A stretch of DNA of 8,001 bases from Intrasporangiaceae bacterium (GTDB lineage: Bacteria; Actinomycetota; Actinomycetes; Actinomycetales; Dermatophilaceae): the NCBI GenBank assembly GCA_012518475.1, contig JAAYSB010000009.1, forward strand, positions 1 through 8,001, read 5' to 3'. This document shows, piece after piece, positions 4,624 to 8,001 of the stretch. Each line of letters opens with the position of its first letter. The first letter of the stretch is position 1. A model generated the notes under the pieces. It had not been told where the DNA came from. It ran no database searches and saw only the letters and a list, made by a program, of their open reading frames with translations. The position numbers and the translations under genes were made by a program.

Positions 4624-5592
4624 TCAGGCGACGCGGACCGGCTCGTGCAGCAGCGTCGCCGACTCCCGTTCACAGTCGAGGGGCACGAGGTATGCAGTCG
4701 CCGGGTCCTGCGGTTCGCTCACGTCGGCGGGGGCGTCAGTGAGAACGATGAGGGCGCGCAGCTCGCCGGTGAACTCGACAGTGTCGATGGCATCGACGCG
4801 GGCGGTGAGGTCGTCGACGGGATCGGGGAGGAGGCCGGACAGGCAGGCTGCCGCATCGGTCGGCGTCGCCACTGTGCTCGTGACCAGCGCCTTCCAGGCG
4901 GTCTCGTCCTCGGTCAGGGGGGCCCGGTGCCGCAGCTCGATGACGAAGTCACGCAGGGTGACGGAGGTGACCAGCGTGCCGCTCGCGGAAATGGCCGGCC
5001 CGGCGGCTGCGGGCACCGCGTCGTCTGCTGCGAGCGTCAGGCTCTCATCAGCACTGTGGGACTGGTCCTCACCGGGCGCACCCCCGGCATTCTCGAGCGC
5101 ACCGTCGGCCGCCCCGCCGGAGGTGTCCTCTGCCGCATCTTCTGCCGAGTCCCGTCCCATCTCGAGCGAGGGTGCCTCGGCCGACTCGGCCATCTGCGTT
5201 GCCGTGAGCATCTCGGAGTCGGCGAGGCTGTCCTGCTCACTGCCCACGCTCAGTCCCCGGTTCAGGACGTCCATGACCCCGGCACCGGCGAGAACGACGG
5301 CCGCGGCAGCCACAGCGACGGCCGGAAGCCGCCGTGCCCAGGGGCGCCGCTGGCGGGCGGTGTCGAGCGAGTGCACGGTCGCGAGGTGGGGGTCGCGCTC
5401 GCGACGGGCCTGCTCCTCGGCGAGGCTGGCCGTGATGCGGCGCACCAGGTCTGGCGGCATCGGTGCCGGGTCCTTCAGGCCTGCGAGGAGGCGTCGGACA
5501 TCGTCGTGCTCGGCGTCGTCCTGAGCGTCGTGCTCGACGTGCTCGTCCGGGTGCCGTTCGTGCGGGTGCTCGGAGCCGGAGCGGTCGGTCAT
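4624..5592 (-). CDS. Putative SigM anti-sigma factor, single-pass membrane protein
   Basis: The product is 322 aa. A His/Asp/Glu-rich cytoplasmic N-terminus (H9, H11, H14, H18, H21, H29) is followed by a helical, anti-sigma-like segment (DDVRRLLAGLKDPAPMPPDLVRRITASLAEE, 30-60). A basic patch RQRRPWARR precedes one TM helix at about 89-109. An acidic Ala/Ser/Glu-rich linker runs from 115 to 200, and an extracytoplasmic domain from about 200 to 322 holds the only two cysteines, C250 and C307. The start is an ATG with GGAGGA 5 nt upstream. Its place directly after an ECF sigma gene and before trxB is the same as Rv3912 (RsmA, the anti-SigM factor) in M. tuberculosis, so it probably holds SigM at the membrane. 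There is no HxxxCxxC zinc motif, so the SigR/RsrA redox-switch mechanism does not apply. The role rests on context and topology; recognisable sequence similarity is weak. Confidence 0.75.
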   Translation of the reverse strand: MTDRSGSEHPHERHPDEHVEHDAQDDAEHDDVRRLLAGLKDPAPMPPDLVRRITASLAEEQARRERDPHLATVHSLDTARQRRPWARRLPAVAVAAAAVVLAGAGVMDVLNRGLSVGSEQDSLADSEMLTATQMAESAEAPSLEMGRDSAEDAAEDTSGGAADGALENAGGAPGEDQSHSADESLTLAADDAVPAAAGPAISASGTLVTSVTLRDFVIELRHRAPLTEDETAWKALVTSTVATPTDAAACLSGLLPDPVDDLTARVDAIDTVEFTGELRALIVLTDAPADVSEPQDPATAYLVPLDCERESATLLHEPVRVA

Positions 5593-5610
5593 CGGTGTCC
5601 TCCTCTCTCC

Positions 5611-5636
5611 TCAGGCATGCCTCGCGTCAGGCATGC
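5611..5636. repeat. Direct repeat in the leader of the anti-sigma gene
   Basis: TCAGGCATGC occurs at 5611-5620 and again at 5627-5636, a 16-bp period. Each copy contains the palindrome GCATGC. The pair lies 19-44 bp upstream of the anti-sigma ATG, between it and the putative SigM-type promoter. It may be an operator or a structured leader element; nothing shows which. Confidence 0.6.
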
Positions 5637-5652
5637 GGCAGTGGCAACGTGG

Positions 5653-5678
5653 CCGGTGTGGGTGGTGGCCCACACAGG
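5653..5678. repeat. Hairpin between sigM and the anti-sigma gene
   Basis: CCGGTGTGGG (5653-5662) and CCCACACAGG (5669-5678) pair over 10 bp with one mismatch around a 6-nt loop. No T-tract follows on either strand. It may attenuate or process the sigM/anti-sigma transcript and so set the ratio of the two proteins. This function is speculative. Confidence 0.45.
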
Positions 5679-5693
5679 GGTCCACACGGAGTC

Positions 5694-5720
5694 TGACGAA
5701 CTCATCGGCCCTCCGGTTCC
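5694..5720 (-). promoter_or_regulatory. Candidate SigM-type ECF promoter for the anti-sigma gene
   Basis: On the minus strand GGAAC (5720-5716) is followed after 17 nt by CGTCA (5698-5694). Mycobacterial SigM promoters are described as GGAAC with a CGTCR -10 element. The site overlaps the last codons of sigM and faces the anti-sigma gene, leaving a leader of about 95 nt that contains the hairpin and the direct repeat. It would give negative feedback: SigM drives its own inhibitor. This is a motif match only. Confidence 0.4.
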
Positions 5721-6286
5721 CGACCAGCGGAACCGCGCGTCGGATCGTGGGGAGTGAGCAGGGGTGCGAGCGCTGCCCGGCCACGGGAGCACCTCGACTT
5801 GATGGTGCCTTCTGCGACCCCGAGGATCGCGGCCGCCTCAGCCACGGGCAGGCCCTCCATGTCGACCAGGACAAGGGCCCCCCGCTGCGCCTCGGGCAGG
5901 GTGGCCAGCGCAGCCCGGACGTCGAGGGCGGTCTCGGCCGAGTCGTGCCGGTCATGTCGGTCGGCCGGATCGATCTCGGGCAGGGGCGTGGTGGGCTTCT
6001 CGCGACGGAGTCGGTCGATCGAGGCGTTCACGGTGATGCGATGCAGCCAGGTCGTCACGGCCGAGTCACCGCGGAAGCGGTCGGCCCGACGGAAGGCTGA
6101 GATGAACGCCTCCTGGACCGCATCGGCGGCCAGCTCCCGGTCGCCGACGGTGCGCAGGGCGACGGCCCACATCCGGTCCCGGTGCCGGCGGAAGAGCTCA
6201 CCGAAGGCGTCCGGATCCCCGGCTACGTGGCGGGCCAGCAGCTCTTTGTCCGAGGCATCCGCGAGGGGGCCTGCTGCGTTGTCCAC
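5702..6286 (-). CDS. sigM: ECF RNA polymerase sigma factor, SigM type
   Basis: The product is 194 aa from the GTG at 6286. Region 2 runs from about residue 13 to 96 (ELLARHVAGDPDAFGELFRRH; DAVQEAFISAFRRADRFRGD; VTTWLHRITVNASIDRLRRE) and binds the -10 element and core RNA polymerase. Region 4 runs from about 122 to 177 (LPEAQRGALVLVDMEGLPVAEAAAILGVAEGTIKSRCSRGRAAL), with the helix-turn-helix that reads the -35. The linker is short and Asp/His-rich (DPADRHDRHDSAE). An open frame extends 67 codons further upstream, but that part overlaps the preceding gene and is Ser/Pro/Arg-rich noise. The GTG lies 4 nt after the preceding stop codon (TGA-TGCC-GTG), which fits translational coupling. The segments LFRRH, SSWLHRI-like VTTWLHRI and GVAEGTxKSRC agree with M. 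tuberculosis SigM (Rv3911), in the same gene order. Its anti-sigma factor is the next gene. Confidence 0.92.
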   Translation of the reverse strand: MDNAAGPLADASDKELLARHVAGDPDAFGELFRRHRDRMWAVALRTVGDRELAADAVQEAFISAFRRADRFRGDSAVTTWLHRITVNASIDRLRREKPTTPLPEIDPADRHDRHDSAETALDVRAALATLPEAQRGALVLVDMEGLPVAEAAAILGVAEGTIKSRCSRGRAALAPLLTPHDPTRGSAGREPEGR

Positions 6287-6290
6287 GGCA

Positions 6291-8001
6291 TCAGCTCGTG
6301 GCGGTCGCCCCGGCCAGCTGCGCCCGGTGCCACTCACCGATCGGGACGCTGTTGGTGAACCAGACGATGACATACCGACCCGACGTGCCTTCGGCGAGCT
6401 CGACGCTGATCGATCCCGGACCGGTGAACTCGCCGGCGGGCTCGAGGTCGTCGGCGATGGCGGGACGCTCGGTGAAGTACGCCTCATCGTCGGTGACGTA
6501 GATCTGACCGGTGTTGGCGAGCGGAAGGTCCAGGGTCACTTCGCTCAGGGAGCTGGACTCCCCGAGGTCGAGGATCACGCCCATGCCCTCCTTGAGGCCG
6601 CTGAAGGTCGTGCTCTGGTATCCCATCGAGTTCCAGAACGTCGACGGGTCCTCATCGAGGATGTTGGGGAGCTGCTCGGGGCGCTCCTCGACGTCCCCGA
6701 GGGGGTCGTAGTCGACGACGTCGGTGAACGTCAGCGGCTGGCCCGGCGTCATGGCTGCGTCCGGACCGGCAGGAGCATCATCGGTCTCCCCGCTCCCATC
6801 AGTGGCGCCGCCCTCGGCGTCCGGGTCCGTCGTGGCCGGCGGGGTGACGGCAGTGGTCTCGTTGAGGTCGGGCAGGCCGGGCAGCGACGGGACCTTCGAC
6901 AGGCCCCACATCGCCAGTCCGAGCGCGACGACGATGAACCCGAGGATGATGCCGATCGCCATCCGCGACTGGTCCCGGGTCAGCGGCTCTGCGGCCGAGG
7001 GGGGCAGGAGGGGAGCCGGAGGCTCGAGGCGGTCCTCCTCGGAGCTGGGCACCAGGGTGCGACGCGGAGCACCGGTGTCCTCGTCAAGGCCGGCAGCGGC
7101 GCGGGCCTCGGAGCGGTTCCGCTCCGTCTCCTCCCGCTGGGCGGCTGCCTCAGCCCGGCGCTTCTCCCGCTCGTCGGCGGCAGCCTTGGTGCGCTCCTTG
7201 GCCTGGGCCGACCAGTCACCGAACCGGCCCCCGAGGGCTTTCGCGGCACCGGCGGTGGCGGTCCCTGCCGCTCCCAGCGCGGCGGCGGTCTTGGCTCCCA
7301 TCGCCGCAACGGGGCTCGGTCCGAGCGGAGCACCCGCTCCGCCCGCGGCCGGCGCGGGGAGTCCACCGGACTCCTCGTCCCCCTGCGGGACAGTGGTGGG
7401 GCGGCCCGGCCTGCCCCTGCCCGGGGCCGGACGGGGAGTCTTCGAGGAAGCAGCACCCGGACTGGGTATGCGGTGGGCCACCGGAACGTCGCCGCCAGGC
7501 CTGGGCAGGGCCCGGCGCGTGTCGTCGGTTGCCGCTGCGGCGGCCGCGCCGGCCGCTGCACCACCGGCCGCAGCGGCCCCGTCCGCCGCGCCGCCGCTCT
7601 CGACAGCACGGGTCGCGCCACCGTCCGTCGGGTCAGTGTCTGTCGGGTCACCGTCGGAGCTGTGGGCCACCGACCGCGCGACGGTCGGCTCATCGACCTC
7701 GGGGTCCATGTCTCCCGGACGCACCGGCATCCGCGAGGCGACGAGGCCGGCGGCCGCCGGCGCCGGGATCGAGTCGTCCCGACGCACCGGGGACTCCGAG
7801 GTCACGGTCGGCAGCAGGATCGGGATCGGCGACCACGGGGCGATCTGTCGGGCGAAGTCGCCCGGGGTGGTCGGACCCTGGTCGTTGGCGAAGGTCAGTC
7901 GACACAGGGCATCGAGGTCGGCAGGGACGCTGGCGGCGATCTCGGACGGTGCCGCGACGTGGCTTGCGACGCGAGGTGCCGGATCGAGTCCGCCCCCGTC
8001 A
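6291..8001 (-). CDS. MurJ/MviN-associated pseudokinase-type membrane protein, C-terminal part (5' truncated)
   Basis: The frame is open from the window edge, so the N-terminus is missing; 569 residues are visible. Residues 28-56 (DLDALCRLTFANDQGPTTPGDFARQIAPW) resemble the C-terminal end of the kinase-like domain fused or linked to actinobacterial MviN. Next is a long linker with an Ala/Gly-rich run (visible 136-157) and a charged helix, perhaps coiled coil, at about 264-303 (KERTKAAADEREKRRAEAAA and onward). One TM helix spans about 348-366 (MAIGIILGFIVVALGLAMW). An acidic Thr/Asp spacer leads to a discoidin/galactose-binding-like extracytoplasmic domain at about 420-565 (FTDVVDYDPLGD; PNILDEDPSTFWNS; GVILDLGESSSLSEVTLDL). 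M. tuberculosis Rv3910 ends in the same way; its pseudokinase part, once phosphorylated by PknB, binds FhaA to control peptidoglycan precursor export. Whether this gene is fused to MurJ cannot be seen. It lies just upstream of sigM. An internal GTG at 7805 is not the true start. Confidence 0.85.
   Translation of the reverse strand, partial: DGGGLDPAPRVASHVAAPSEIAASVPADLDALCRLTFANDQGPTTPGDFARQIAPWSPIPILLPTVTSESPVRRDDSIPAPAAAGLVASRMPVRPGDMDPEVDEPTVARSVAHSSDGDPTDTDPTDGGATRAVESGGAADGAAAAGGAAAGAAAAAATDDTRRALPRPGGDVPVAHRIPSPGAASSKTPRPAPGRGRPGRPTTVPQGDEESGGLPAPAAGGAGAPLGPSPVAAMGAKTAAALGAAGTATAGAAKALGGRFGDWSAQAKERTKAAADEREKRRAEAAAQREETERNRSEARAAAGLDEDTGAPRRTLVPSSEEDRLEPPAPLLPPSAAEPLTRDQSRMAIGIILGFIVVALGLAMWGLSKVPSLPGLPDLNETTAVTPPATTDPDAEGGATDGSGETDDAPAGPDAAMTPGQPLTFTDVVDYDPLGDVEERPEQLPNILDEDPSTFWNSMGYQSTTFSGLKEGMGVILDLGESSSLSEVTLDLPLANTGQIYVTDDEAYFTERPAIADDLEPAGEFTGPGSISVELAEGTSGRYVIVWFTNSVPIGEWHRAQLAGATATS

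Noticed and set aside
4591..5757. Plus-strand open frame of 388 codons opposite the anti-sigma gene, and a second at 4550-5524
   Set aside because: Both are antisense to a gene with a strong ribosome site and conserved context, and neither product shows a known fold or motif.
6278..6286. DnaA-like 9-mer TTGTCCACG at the sigM start
   Set aside because: Last base differs from the consensus, it stands alone inside coding sequence, and it lies far from the parA boxes.
6287..6487. N-terminal extension of sigM to the ATG at 6487
   Set aside because: These 67 codons overlap the conserved end of the preceding gene in another frame and encode Ser/Pro/Arg-rich sequence; ECF sigma homology begins after the GTG at 6286.
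6980..7693. Minus-strand frame of 237 codons overlapping the pseudokinase linker
   Set aside because: Arg/Pro-rich alternative frame of the low-complexity linker; no domain and no start signal.
1..8001. CRISPR arrays, insertion sequences, tRNA or rRNA genes, toxin-antitoxin or defence genes
   Set aside because: None seen: repeats are short and lack CRISPR spacing, there are no transposase motifs or terminal repeats, and every substantial coding frame fits the conserved origin-proximal actinobacterial gene set.

Overview
This is a GC-rich window from an actinobacterium, probably of the order Micrococcales. The genus cannot be fixed from the sequence. It lies close to the chromosomal replication origin. 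The evidence is the parA-parB pair, a dense cluster of parS centromere sites, perfect DnaA boxes, and the conserved neighbourhood parA-parB / trxA-trxB / anti-sigma / sigM / MurJ-associated pseudokinase. The matching Mycobacterium tuberculosis segment is Rv3918c-Rv3910.

Positions 1-2913 are on the plus strand. They hold the tail of a zinc-type (MDR) dehydrogenase or quinone reductase, then a 14-bp tandem repeat and DnaA boxes, then parA and parB, which overlap by 4 bp. The first part of parA contains four parS sites. All four are read in the parA frame as the peptide VSRET. ParB loads at parS and ParA moves the ParB-origin complex, so the genes and their binding site occupy the same DNA.

Positions 2914-3133 separate two convergent gene blocks and carry a perfect 19-bp-stem bidirectional terminator plus a second inverted repeat.

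Positions 3134-8001 are all on the minus strand. In transcription order they are: a truncated membrane protein (juxtamembrane linker, one TM helix, discoidin-like extracytoplasmic domain) resembling the pseudokinase part of mycobacterial MviN/Rv3910; an ECF sigma factor (sigM type), 4 nt downstream and probably translationally coupled; its putative single-pass membrane anti-sigma factor; thioredoxin reductase (trxB); and thioredoxin (trxA). Two candidate ECF promoters are visible: GGGAAC-N18-GTT (SigR/SigH type) before trxB, and GGAAC-N17-CGTCA (SigM type) at the end of sigM, facing the anti-sigma gene. The block therefore reads as envelope sensing and stress sigma control followed by thiol-redox repair.

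The gene content is a known actinobacterial synteny block and I found no new defence or mobile system. The most unusual points are the frame-locked parS repeats inside parA, the origin-type repeats in front of it, and the paired ECF promoters.
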